Shown here piece after piece: positions 12,980 through 24,146 of a stretch of 64,000 nt of DNA. The stretch lies in assembly GCA_002812745.2 (NCBI GenBank), contig NCSJ02000064.1, forward strand, positions 62,001-126,000, given 5' to 3'. Position numbers and translations under genes: made by a program. Position 1 is the first letter of the stretch; each line of letters opens with the position of its first letter. A model generated the notes under the pieces. The model made no database searches. It was given only the letters and a program-made list of their open reading frames with translations, and had not been told where the DNA came from. The stretch comes from Scytalidium lignicola. Taxonomy: Eukaryota > Ascomycota > Leotiomycetes.

Positions 12980-15333
12980 ATGGTCAAGAAACGGGTTGCC
13001 GCATTGGAGAAGAGCGATGCAGATCTGTTTGTTACCTAGTACACTTATTTGGGAATTTTTTGCTGACTATTTCAGTTCGAATTTGCAATACAAAGTGCGC
13101 CGTGATCCCAAGTAAGTTGCGCACCAATCTTTTCTTGAAATTTGCTAATTGGAGCTTCCTAGGTCATACAAGGAGGATTTTTTAAATCAGTATGGTCAAT
13201 ACATCTCACAGAGAGACATATTTATTGCTGCGCCGAATGTGACACCTACAAATGGCATCATCTCGTTCCACGATCTTATCGATTTCGTCGCCCATGTTGC
13301 CGATTGCTTCCCAGAAGAAACAAAAGACTTCCCTGAGGATTTGAAAACTATATTGACACAACATCATGCAGAATTGGAAAGTAGTTTAAGGGAGAAGATT
13401 GTGGGAAGCTTGGTTCTGTTGAGGAGGAAGGAAATCATAAATTCGTCCGACCTTCTGAACGCTCTATTTCCGATTTTAGTTTCCACTCCGAGTAAAACTC
13501 TGCGGACNTTTTCTCTTCCAGAAAATTATATCTGATTTACGAACCTCAAATGCGAAGACTATGAATCATAAGCTCAATCGAACCATACAGACTGCGCTCT
13601 TCAACCTTTTATCATCCGATCGCACATCAGCCAAGGGAATATGGGCAGTGAAGATTACAAGGGAATTATGGAGGCGTCAAATATGGACCGATGCAAAAGC
13701 AGTTGAAATTATGAAGGAGGCGGCTCTGTCGGAGAATGAGAAGGTCATTGGAGGGGGGGTCCGTTTTTTCCTAGGAGGAGATAAGGAGAGAGAAGAGCTT
13801 GAAGACGACAGTAGTGATGAAGAAGGCATCGATATCGGAAAGCTCAAGCATCAAGCTGGCATCAACAAGAAGACAAAGAAAAAGCTCAAGACACTGGAGA
13901 GGGCTGTGGACAAGGTGAAAAAGATTGAAAAGAAGAAGAAGCAGCCTCATCCACTAAATTTCTCCGCCTTGCATTTGCTTCACGATCCTCAAGGCTTTGC
14001 AGAAACTCTGTTCTCCAAGCACCTGCATAACTCAAAGTCAAAATTAACCCTGGAACAGAAATTGATTGTCTTACAACTGGTATCACGATTAGTTGGTCTC
14101 CACAAGTTAACGATCCTCTCATTATACTCCTACTTCATCAAATATCTCACGCCTCGACAACCGTCTGTAACATCCTTCCTTGCTTCACTAGCACAAGCGA
14201 CACACAGCCTCGTCCCTCCTGATGTTCTAGAGCCTCTCGTCCAAAAGATTGCAAATGAGTTCGTTTCCGAAGCTTCCGCGGCAGAAGTAGCTTCAGCTGG
14301 TCTAAATGCCATTCGAGAGATTTGTGTTCGTCAACCTCTCGCCATGAATGATACCCTTCTTCAAGATCTTGTTATGTATAGAAAGAGCAAGGATAAAGGA
14401 ACAATGATGGCTGCAAAGGGCCTTTTATCATTGTATAGGGAAGTCGGAGCTGATATGCTGCATAAGCGTGATAGAGGAAAAGCTGCAAGTATGGGAATCA
14501 GAAGTGGCGAGATCAAGGAGAGAAGGTTTGGTGATGAGAAGGTCGGGGAGATTGAAGGGTTGGAGTTATTAGAGAAGTGGAAGGAAGAGGAAAGGAAACG
14601 GAAACGAGTTGAACGTGGATTACCGGAAGATGCCGGGAGTGATGAGGAAGAGGAGGAAGATGAAGAAGATGATTGGGGTGCCTGGGATGTTGAATCTGAT
14701 GCGAGTAGTGATTCGGGTGGCTGGATTAATGTTGAAAGTGACGCCGAAATCGAAATCAGCGACAGCGAAGATGAAAAGCCTGTTCCAAAGAAGGCCAAGC
14801 TTGACGTTAAAGACACACCAGATAAAGACAGCGGAGAAAAAGAAAATGCAGATACCACACAGCCCAAAATATCCAAACTCGCCACAACACGCATTCTCAC
14901 CCCAGCCGATCTTGCAAAACTCCAGGAACTCCGGCTAGAAGCCGCGGTAAACAAGACAATGGGAAACAAACCACAATCTCAACGCCTGAGAGAACTTGCA
15001 GAACGACACGCAGATGACGCTCTAACTGCCGAACAAATCGAAGGCTTTTCTAAGCTTCGCAAATCTACAAAAGAAGAGCGTATAGCTTTAGCTAAAGAAG
15101 GCAAGGGGGACCGAAGCGAACATAAGAGCACAAAGGCATTGCGAAGGCAGAAGAAGGATTCGGAGGGGAAGAGTACCACCAATAGGGAAAAAGCACGGAA
15201 GAAGAATATGTTGATGACTCTTGGTAAGGCTAAGATAAAGCAGAAGAGGAGCTTGACACAGACAAGGAAGATATTAAGAGGGCATATTGACAGGAGTAAG
15301 AGAGATGGGAAGAGAGGGAATATTGGGATGTAG
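12980..15333 (+). CDS. SDA1: SDA1, 60S ribosomal subunit biogenesis protein
   Basis: Nucleolar/nuclear factor needed for pre-60S maturation and export. Exons: 12980-13026, 13076-13111 and 13163-15333, giving about 750 aa, near the yeast length. The N-terminus reads MVKKRVAALEKSDADL, then SNLQYKVRRDPK, then SYKEDFLNQYGQYISQRDIF, the conserved Sda1 start. A single N at 13508 next to a T run breaks the frame. Deleting it gives SKTLRTFLFQKIISDLRTSN and continues straight into the 590-residue downstream frame, so the gene is almost certainly intact in the organism. Later features are an acidic Asp/Glu tract (about residues 550-590) and a very basic C-terminus ending RDGKRGNIGM, usual for the family. 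Naive calling splits it into two or three genes. Confidence 0.95.
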
Positions 15334-16539
15334 ATATGTAAAAGCGGGTCATTTGTCATGATATGAAAAAGGATGGTTATACAATGATGAACTAGATGAA
15401 CTTCTTTTGATAAAACAAAATTAGCGTTTTAATGTCAGAGGCATTTCCGCAGGACTCTAAATAATAAAAGTTTCTTAGCATCCTACACCTTTCTCTCTTT
15501 ACTTAGAAAACTACTCTTCCTACTTATTTTGTAGTAGAAGGGACACTTCTATAGCGGGTAATCATTTAACTACTTAATTTAGTTAACTATCAACATCTAT
15601 TTACAGTTTATATAAGCAGACGAATATAATTAACTTATGCAAAAGAAGTCTACCATAGTAAGGGAGCATATCTGTCAACCGTTTTACCTTCTGATACAGA
15701 TCAACTCACGTCGGAATGTTCTCGTGGCAATTTCCATATTTTTTCTCTTGAGACCTGAGCTGTTGCTTTAGCCTGAGCTGTAGGTGAGCATTCCTGAGCA
15801 TGGTTTGAACATACGCCTGCGCTTACACTGATGGTTTATTTGGTCCCCCTACTGCCCGGTTACACTTTCCTCGCCTTGTTTCCAAGAATGGATCCTCCTT
15901 TGGCTCTGACAAGGGTCTCTCGAGAGCCCGTTTTGGTTCTTCACTCACTTATATGTAAAGTGATGTTTACGAAGTTAAAGTGGGCTCAGCTTTATTATTT
16001 CATAATGTTTACGCGGGTGATTTCATATAACATCAGCTTTGAAAGTATTTATTTCACCTACCTTTGCTTTAACCTTTTGATGCTGTACAGTACTAGCCTT
16101 CTTTGAGGTTTTTTGGGACCTCCCTGTTACAAGGCAGCCACATTCTGCATCGCGAACAATTGCAAATGTTACCAACCGTCCTATTCAACGGGTTGTCACT
16201 AGCCATCGAATACTTTGATGCACACTTCGCATAAGCGGATATATCTTGAATCGAACCCTTTCCATGCGACATTGTGATAAGAGCTTCTTTCGCAGAGATG
16301 CTCTTAATGTGCCGGTTCCCATCCTCCATTTACTGTTTACAACAATATCACTTACAATTCTCCAGAGACACATGATTGTAAAGTTGCAATATGACAATGA
16401 TATACTCGAGATGGTACTTTGACTCTCGGCTACCAATACGATGCTCGAAGCGTTGATAGCAGCTTCTGGCGTAAAGCGATTCATAATTAGGTGGCTATAT
16501 TAGGCTATATATACTCTGGCGTCTATTCAATCAGCTAGA
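15334..16539. other. convergent intergenic region
   Basis: 1.2 kb between the tail-to-tail SDA1 and MFS genes. Short frames at 15831-16106 and 16093-16484 show no recognisable motif, and I treat them as chance. Confidence 0.5.
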
Positions 16540-18229
16540 TCATTGGCTATAAGGACTCTTTTTCCGAATGCCTGGTCCATATTTGTACAATACCCAAGGG
16601 ATTGGTACCATGAGCAGGCAAACAAAAGCTAGAAGCAATGTGGCCCATTTAACACCTAGCGCTTCGTACATTTGCACGGTAAATAACGGAAAGCTAGCTC
16701 CCATTGTATATCGCAGCAGACCGTTGGCAGCCATGGCAGATGCGCCACTCAGTGGACCATAGACATCTAGCATATATAGTGCCGCTGAGATGAAGACAGT
16801 GACGTTACCAAAGGCGAATGGAACGCCAGCAAAGACTGGCACGATCCAGTGGATAGATTGTTTGGCAGTTAAGGCGAACCAGATGAGCCTGTAGAGGAGT
16901 CAGCATAACGATCCTAGATTTCCAACCTTTGTGGACTGTGAAATGGCTTACCCGATGGGGAGACAGAGATCGCCAATCATACCGATGTATAATCTTTGTT
17001 CAGGCCCCCTATTTCTGATCCGTTCCCCGTCCTCCCGAACGATTCTCTGATACACTAAGAGATCGACCAGGATCGCGCCGACCGCCCCAAGTAACACTCC
17101 CACGCCAATCCCTAAGAATGTTAGACCGTACTGCCAGATCTCGAAGCCGTATTCTCCCATAAAAACAAACGGGTAAGCCTCAAAGAAAGCGAACAGCACG
17201 CTGAAAGTGAATGCATTGTAGATGGAATACAAGAGAACGATGGGCTCCGATACAAGCATGCGGATCGGGCGGAAGAGGGTAATAGTGAGGAGTAACTTGA
17301 TAGCCTCCCGCGGCTCGAGCTCTGGTTCCGGAGGTGGAAGGTTCATTCGCAGGGCTTTTCTCCTTAACAAGACTTTCCGGTGTGTTTCCTGCGTTGGCAG
17401 AACGAGAATGTACGCAGCCAGTGCCAGGAGGATAGTAGACCACTGCGTCCACTGATATTCTGTATATGTGGCTGAGAAGCCTCCGATGACTGGTCCAAGG
17501 CCTGGAAGTCATAGTCAAATTAGTGTCGGCACCATGTTGCAAGGTGATGGAATATTCCTTACAAGGACCCAAAAATGGCGCCATGACCACGAGAGTGCCA
17601 GGGGCGGCCATCTTTTTTGGCTCGAAGAGATCAGCGACGGTGCCTGCTCCCACAGCAAGACATGGAGCACCGGCTATCGCTGCGAGGGTGCGGCATACTA
17701 GTAAGCCTGCAAAGGAATTCGAGAAGCCGGCGCCTAGAATAAAAAGCATGTACAGAGGCATGCTAACTTTATAGACAATGCCCCGACCGCGGGTTTCCGA
17801 GATGGGTGCAGCAAGCATGGGACCAATTGCTAATCCTAGGACAAACAGTGATAGAGGTAGCAACGCAGCAGTGTGAGACACATGAAACTTGTACTCGATC
17901 GCAAAAGCGCCAGGTGTAATCATGGACGAGCCAGCCGTGACGCTCAGGCAAAGCAGCGCTACTGGGATAATATGACGGGCCTTCTTCACTGCGGGATACG
18001 GTCAGCTCTGCTCGCGAAACGTGAAGGAAATAGCATATCGCTCACAGGCACTCCAGTTTCTGGGATTTTCCTGGTTGTCAGGTGCATCCCAGTCGTCTAT
18101 CAAAGCATTGGTCTTGTTGTCAGATGCATCCCAATCGTCTGTCGATGCATTGGTCTGGTCGCATCTTTCCTCGGAAGCGTCCGTTTCTCGCACCTGAAGT
18201 TTGATATCGGCCGAATGTTTCGATGCCAT
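16540..18229 (-). CDS. MFS drug:H+ antiporter-1 (DHA1) family transporter
   Basis: Four exons on the minus strand: 18046-18229, 17563-17988, 16952-17501 and 16540-16888, giving 502 aa. A hydrophilic N-terminus of about 65 residues contains two near-copies of the (A/I)DDWDA(S/P)DN motif and ends NPRNWSALKKAR, the usual entry to TM1. About 12 hydrophobic segments follow. Antiporter motif C is visible as PGTLVVMAPFLGPCLGPVIGG in TM5 and is joined across intron 2. The loop after TM6 reads LPTQETHRKVLLRRKA. Fungal DHA1 members export drugs, toxins or polyamines at the plasma membrane; the substrate cannot be deduced here. It is divergent from the lipase gene across 979 bp and convergent with SDA1. 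Confidence 0.9.
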
Positions 18230-19208
18230 GGCGAGAGTTGTATGCAATTGCACTTGAAGAAGGAACTTGCGCTACATATATATATGAAGGAATCTGCGGG
18301 AGAAGGGACCCTTTTTGCACGAGGGAAACCGCCATACCGAAGAAGTGACGCGTTGCTATTGACTAGATTGATTCTATTGACTCTATTGACTTCTACTACG
18401 ATGGAGCGGCCGATATGCAGGCGTTCTTTGTATTACCTTTTTTGGACGTCTGTAGTTTGTTTTGGGAGGCTAGCACGTGGCTAGATTGATCCATCTCAGC
18501 TCCTGACAGGTGAGCTGCCGATTGGCTGACTGAGCAACCGACAGCGGGAAGAATCGATGGATTGCCATCTTTGGAGTCTGGACCTCCCGAATCGAGACCT
18601 ACACCTACACTACTCTGCATCGATCCAACCTAGATAAAGTATCTAAGTTAGTATCTAGGTTAGCCAGGTGATCAGTCATTGGCTAAGGTACGGAGGGAGA
18701 AGCTTTCGCCAAGCCTTACTTGATAGAACAGTCTATGGCCCCGAAGTTGAACCCCCTTGATAGGGACTGGGACGACGCCTTTTCTCAACAGGTAATATTG
18801 CCAATAGTGTACCTCTCCACGAGCTCATGAGCTGCAATGCCGATCAAGACGCTGGCTCGTCTTTTCCGCAACTCCCAATGGTCCGATAAGGTAGATCCAT
18901 ATGGTGGCGTACTCCTCAGCCAGCCTTTACCGCCGCCAGTCTTTAGCCTCCTTGCTATGGCCGGAGCGTTATTGATTGTCTATACCACATCTATATCGGG
19001 TCATAGGTCCAAATACCATTACATCTTTTGCTATCTTGACTAGTCAGATTGATCAAGGTGATCGATTCAAAACAGACCGCAATTCACTTGGTTATCATTT
19101 AAGCAAACTGAACTCACTCCATCACTCACAAGGCCTTTACAACTCGATCATCTCCGTACATTAACCCAATCTTTTGTCCGCACAACGATCTTCTTTTCAA
19201 ACAGCATC
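18230..19208. promoter_or_regulatory. shared divergent promoter region of the MFS and lipase genes
   Basis: 979 bp between two divergently oriented starts. Both 5' regulatory regions must lie here. No specific binding site can be assigned with confidence. Confidence 0.4.
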
Positions 19209-20987
19209 ATGCCCAGAGGAGCTTATTCCACAAAAAATTATAAGGTCAAACCTGCGAAGGCGGCGCAGGTCGATGCCTCTGCTCCTTCACGTGTTCCTGT
19301 TGTCCCTTCCATGGCTACGAAGCCAACGCGAACAAATACAGATTGGAGAGCCGGCATACGAACGGTATCTTTTTTGTCACGAAATTTGTCCGATGCGAAA
19401 CTGGTTAGCCCCGTGACTGATCAACCTCCTCCGGTGCGAGAATCATATCATAAGCGGGATGAGACTGTGGATTCCCAGACGAGGAAGCCTGATCTCCCTG
19501 TTAACTGTACCCACATTCGTACGGACTTGGAGTGTGATGAAGGACACGATGCAATGTCAAGCGGTCTGCCTAATGAGCTAGCACGTTCTGTGCGATTGAT
19601 ATCCAGTCAAACTTCATCGGCGCAGACCTCTGGAGAAGAAGACACATATGAAGAAGTCTTGGATACTTTTGAAGATCTCACCATTGAAGAGACTCAGTCC
19701 AGAGCCTCGTCATTATACTCCAGAGACTCGTCGTCAATATATTCCAGTGACTCTGCATCGATATACTCCAGTGCCTCATCGATATATTCCAGCGGGGCGT
19801 CAATATACAGCTTTGGGTCCACGGAGCCGATTGCAGAAGACGCCGAGTTCCCTCTCAACTCCCGCTTGCCGGGCGGATCGCAATATCAACAGCGTGTACG
19901 TACCGTTGCGGTCAGGCGACAAGAGGCTCAAGACGCCGCATCCCGAGAGACATCCTCATTGGCGAAGAAGGCTGCCCTATTCAAAAACTCTCGATTGCCG
20001 CCGCAACTGCCGTCATTCAGTACTTCTCTTCCAATATGGTCTATGGTTTGTCGTGCTGTACAAGCATCAGACGATTGCTATGACTCGCGATCACTCGCTC
20101 GACGAGGAACATACACTCCAGCAAATTCTTCCAAAGACATCAAAGCAATGATTGTAGGCGACCAGCTCATCGATGACTCTCGACTGGTCATCGTCTCCAT
20201 ACGTGGTACTCAGTTTAAGAGTCTCTCAGATTGGGCCGTCAACAAGGCTGCGAAACCTGCAAAACCCGTCGGATTTCTGGATGACGAGGAAAATGCATGC
20301 CATGCGGGATTCCTTCAGGTCACCAAGGCAATGGTGGGTCAAGTCGCGGCACAGCTGCAACAGCATCCAGCTTCCTCAGAAAGGCCCTCCCTTCTATTCA
20401 CTGGCCACTCCGCTGGGGGTGCTGTGGCCGCAATGTTGTACAGCCACATGTTATCGACCTCTGTCCACTCAGACTTGACAGCGCTCGCAAGCCAGTTTCC
20501 CAGTATCAACTGCGTGACCTTCGGCGCTCCACCTCTCTCGGTGACTCCATTGCCGAGACGCGATCATGGGTCTGGTGTTTTCCTAGCCTTTGCAAATGAA
20601 GGCGACCCGGTCCTTCGGCTCAGTGACGCTGCATATGTGAAGTCTCTGGCGAAACTGATGACCGCCTCGTCACCTTCACCTGCGACGGCTCCGAAAGTCA
20701 AAGTCGTCCGCCGCTCCCGGGGCACTGCAATAATCCGACAGACCGTTTCTGCTACTCCGTGGGAGAAGCTTCCGCTATGGCCTACACCGCCTACTCCACT
20801 CACCAACGCTGGTGATGTTATCCTTCTCCGTGACAAGGAGAACGGCAGCGCGGTAGCATCACGGGTAACTCCCGAAGACCTGAAGGAAGTAATCTTTGGC
20901 GATCTCGCACAACACACAACTGAGATGTATATACGGCGGGTCAAGGAGGTGGCCCTTGCTGCTATGATGGGAAGAGATGTAAACTAA
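19209..20987 (+). CDS. class 3 lipase-domain alpha/beta hydrolase
   Basis: Single-exon gene of 592 aa. Residues 1-250 are disordered and include a Ser/Tyr-rich run with repeated SIYSS units (about residues 180-215). The lipase_3 domain follows. The nucleophile elbow is TGHSAGGA with Ser401. The likely acid is Asp466 in NEGDPV, and the likely base is His569 in LAQHTTEMY. The oxyanion strand VIVSIRGTQ lies upstream. The domain order and spacing fit fungal class 3 lipases acting on acylglycerols or related esters. There is no signal peptide, and the N-terminus begins MPRGAYSTKNYKVKPAK, so an intracellular location is likely. The lack of introns contrasts with its neighbours but is common for this family. 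Confidence 0.88.
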   Translation: MPRGAYSTKNYKVKPAKAAQVDASAPSRVPVVPSMATKPTRTNTDWRAGIRTVSFLSRNLSDAKLVSPVTDQPPPVRESYHKRDETVDSQTRKPDLPVNCTHIRTDLECDEGHDAMSSGLPNELARSVRLISSQTSSAQTSGEEDTYEEVLDTFEDLTIEETQSRASSLYSRDSSSIYSSDSASIYSSASSIYSSGASIYSFGSTEPIAEDAEFPLNSRLPGGSQYQQRVRTVAVRRQEAQDAASRETSSLAKKAALFKNSRLPPQLPSFSTSLPIWSMVCRAVQASDDCYDSRSLARRGTYTPANSSKDIKAMIVGDQLIDDSRLVIVSIRGTQFKSLSDWAVNKAAKPAKPVGFLDDEENACHAGFLQVTKAMVGQVAAQLQQHPASSERPSLLFTGHSAGGAVAAMLYSHMLSTSVHSDLTALASQFPSINCVTFGAPPLSVTPLPRRDHGSGVFLAFANEGDPVLRLSDAAYVKSLAKLMTASSPSPATAPKVKVVRRSRGTAIIRQTVSATPWEKLPLWPTPPTPLTNAGDVILLRDKENGSAVASRVTPEDLKEVIFGDLAQHTTEMYIRRVKEVALAAMMGRDVN

Positions 20988-21951
20988 AGGAGGTACGAGA
21001 TGGAGTTTGAACTTGATCCAGGTAGAATGTTGTTGTTTTCTAAGGACATTATGTAAGGTTAGCTATGTAACTTATTAAAGATCCCTGTACTCTTGTTGTA
21101 TCTCATACGGAGTAGTTACTTTCACTTTAAGGTTCGCTTAGTAATCGTGGTAACAGATCTAGGGAATCGAATAAACCGGGAGCGGATTTAGGTATCCCCT
21201 TTTAGTACAGTATTAATTTGAGCTAATACAGTAATTACTAAACTAAATTCCGAGCCCGGTCATCGGGCAGAGTCGAGACTAACCATCTCCACTCCTGAAC
21301 GTCTTAAGTTCTTCCTTCTTACCACAAATGGACATTACCACTAGTCAAAAGCGGGAGCAGCCAAGTATCCATCTGTAACAAATATATTCCCTTTAAAGTC
21401 TCAGACGACAATTAAGCCTACTAAAGTCCGCTTCCGTCTTTGGACCTGAGCCGTTGCTGCTCTAACCTGATCAGACCCCTGAGTCCTGAGCACGCTAATG
21501 AGTCAGCTGGATTTTGCTTAGGGGGACCTCTTCCGGCCCCCTACTAATCGGCCATTTTTTTCATGTTGCGAGAGGGAGCAGAAATTGGCTCCTTCCCGCT
21601 GGCGCATACTTTACAGTGGCGCTGGGCATTCTATTTTAGGGAGGGGCATTATTTAGCCCCCTAGTTCTATTTTTGGCATTCGGAGTACTATAATCGCAAG
21701 TACATCGACTTAGAAGACTATACCTCGAAGTGATTGCGTTTAAAGTATAATGCTTTAATATACTATAATATAGCGTATATAANTTTTTTTATACTTTAAC
21801 CTAAAGCAGTCCGAATTATAGTGCTGCAATTCAGACTGCTTTGGCTTAAAGTATACGAATTCGACCTAGTAGACTTTAGAGCAGGCTGGAATTGTATACT
21901 AAACCCAAAACTTTGCTGTATAGTAATATATATTTTAAGGGTATTACTAAG
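20988..21951. other. AT-rich spacer with hairpin
   Basis: No gene seen. AT content rises after about 21650. One N at 21783 lies next to a T run. The inverted repeat at 21790-21855 is listed separately. Confidence 0.5.
21790..21855. repeat. 66-base imperfect palindrome
   Basis: Arms of 22 bases (21790-21811 and 21834-21855), starting TATACTTTAA and ending TTAAAGTATA, match with two mismatches. The inner spacer also begins GAATT and ends AATTC, extending the stem. It sits 96 bases from the solo LTR. It may be a small foldback element remnant. Confidence 0.7.
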
Positions 21952-22142
21952 TGTCGGTATACCCAATTAAGGGCTCAACACGAAGTACGGCACGTAATTC
22001 CTTTACGTGATATACCTGTTGTGTTGATGATGATTGATTGTTAGGTAGGAGGTGCATACGTTCCACGTATGCAACCCCCTGATTACCTAATCCACGCTAA
22101 CGCTAATTGCACGTGACTAATACGTGATTATTGGAACCAACA
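21952..22142. mobile_element. solo LTR of a retrotransposon (191 bp)
   Basis: Begins TGTCGGTATACC and ends GGAACCAACA, i.e. the TG...CA termini of retroelement LTRs. It is flanked by an exact 5-base direct repeat CTAAG at 21947-21951 and 22143-22147. Termini and 5-bp duplication together support integrase-mediated insertion followed by LTR-LTR recombination. No gag or pol remains. The short length suggests a Ty1/copia-type element, but orientation and family cannot be fixed. Confidence 0.82.
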
Positions 22143-22161
22143 CTAAGACGAAAAGATAATA

Positions 22162-22588
22162 ACGTAATTCCTGGTCCACCAGAACACCCGGTCTACCGAA
22201 ACACTGAAATTTATTGCAAAATCAACGAAACTGCACATCAATAGCTCAACAAATATAAAATTATATTTAGCCAAACTTTAAAATCAATTTATTTATTTGA
22301 TAATTAATCAGTATACAAATTTTGACATGTTTAGCATATATCGTTTATGCTATATAATAAAATAGCCTTGTGTTGAAGGTCTAAAATCTAATCTAACTAT
22401 ATTACAAGCACTTAAACAAAAGATTGACTGGATATTTGAAATTAGATTAAAGTAATTAGTTATTTTGCCAAGAATTANTTTTTTTAAACTGTGTAGTTGT
22501 TAAGTTTTTAAAGACTGAATTTTCTCGATTTTGCAGTAAATTTCAGTGTTTCGGTAGACCGGGTGTTCCGGTGGACCAGGAATTACGT
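22162..22588. mobile_element. MITE copy 1 (427 bp, long terminal inverted repeats)
   Basis: Starts ACGTAATTCCTGGTCCACC and ends with its reverse complement. The inverted repeats match over about 62 bases with two differences. Each end abuts TA (22160-22161 and 22589-22590), as expected for TA target duplication by Tc1/mariner-type transposases. The interior is AT-rich, without coding potential, and includes one N at 22478. A second, diverged copy of nearly the same length is at 48399-48824. Confidence 0.85.
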
Positions 22589-24146
22589 TATAGGGATAGT
22601 AGGGGAATAGAACAAATCTTATAAATCTGAGACTCGAGTAAATCTAAGAAGAGATAATATCTAGAGAGAAGTCTGGAGAGGGGCATGTTGTAGCCTGCGG
22701 CCTGAGGCAACCACGCTAGATGGAGACTCACAAAACCTCCGTAGCTTCCATAGAATCGCTCATCAGAGTCCTCATACCACAGAATACAGAATCAACGTTA
22801 GTTACTTCGTCTAGAACACCTGTCTTTGGCTCTCGTGTGCCGTAATACATTACCATGATCTGCTCGGGCACGGTATGAATTAGGCACGCCAGGAGGAACA
22901 CCTTGCGCCAGCACTTGACTGGCTCTATCCATATTAGCCTACCGTCGTAATGGTGATGTGAAGGAGACGAGTGAGATGCAGCGATTAGGCAATGGCGTAC
23001 CACCCGTTACGAAGGCCCCCAGACCTGCCGTTCCGACAGCGACGAGCCTGCCCATATGATCCCCGCTCTTGGACATCCACTACTACTAGTCCCGCACTGT
23101 AAGGTGTGCACCATATTATTCTACCTCTGGATCTCTCGCTACTACTAGCCTTGCCGTAGGCCTGTGACGTTCACTTGCAACGTCCGACGAAGGTAAAGGC
23201 TTTACAGACGCAGCTTATGTCGTTGCCGTTGGCGGACTAGTCATCTATCCCATCCAAAATCGTCACGCGTCAAAGATGTCGGCTGAACACGAAGTAGCAT
23301 CAGTCGTTGATTAAGCACTAAAGGGCCACTGTAACAATCGTAACGAAAACAGATTCACACTGGGTCTGAGCTAGATATCCCAAAGAGGTCTTGTAAACCT
23401 ATAACTAATGTGATCCACTCGCCAGCATCGCTTTGCCTGTAGCGTGAGTTTGGAGAAGCCAATAGGCATCAGCTCGAACATCGATGCAGAAGTCTTCCTC
23501 CATTTTAAATCGGAGGTATTTTGGGTTTACAAGCCATTAGTTTCAATTAGACCAGCTGATTCCAACAACCAATCACTCCCAGCAAATTGCTTCCGCTGTT
23601 GCTCCTCTTCTGTAGGTTGCGGTATGTCTTCTACAGTTGGTGGCTCCTCTGTAATAGCATATGGCTCCTATCTAGGCCGTACCTCCTCTTCTGCGGTCTC
23701 TTCCAATACAGGTCGTGCTTCCTCTTCGACGTTGTTTCCTTCCACAGATACCTCCCGTTAATATTCGCCGGGCGGTGACCGAGTGCGCCGTTCCGTGGGT
23801 AGGATGACTGGGTTCCGGCACCCAACGATGACCTCGAGATTTTTTCCGATGAAGAGGAAGAGCAAGAGCAAGACGACGACGACGATGACAACTGGGGCAA
23901 TGACACAGCTCGGGATTGTATTGGTTGGGAAGATAGCATGATCAAGAATGGCCAATTCTTTTAGTTTGATTTCTGGGTCATATGCTGGATGATACTGTAC
24001 AGATGTCTTCAACTTTAGAAACCTATCCGAATTGAAAAACAGAGCAATGATTTTCTACAGTATTCCTCTTACAGGAATCTAATTATTCGCAACCTGCGCT
24101 TAAATCATCCGTGCCACTGGTGCCTTTCATGGCTTTGACGCCTCGA
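22589..24146. other. probable degenerate transposon-rich spacer
   Basis: Several short frames (for example 22728-23003 minus, 23444-23761 plus) lack recognisable domains. The plus strand around 23826-23950 encodes a strongly acidic Glu/Asp run followed by NWGNDTARDCIGWEDS, which looks like the tail of a decayed protein. A retroelement origin is possible given the neighbouring solo LTR but is not shown. Confidence 0.35.

Noticed and set aside
22589..24060. Copia-type polyprotein remnant
   Set aside because: Acidic and Ser/Arg-rich fragments are suggestive, but no reverse transcriptase, integrase or protease motif is visible.
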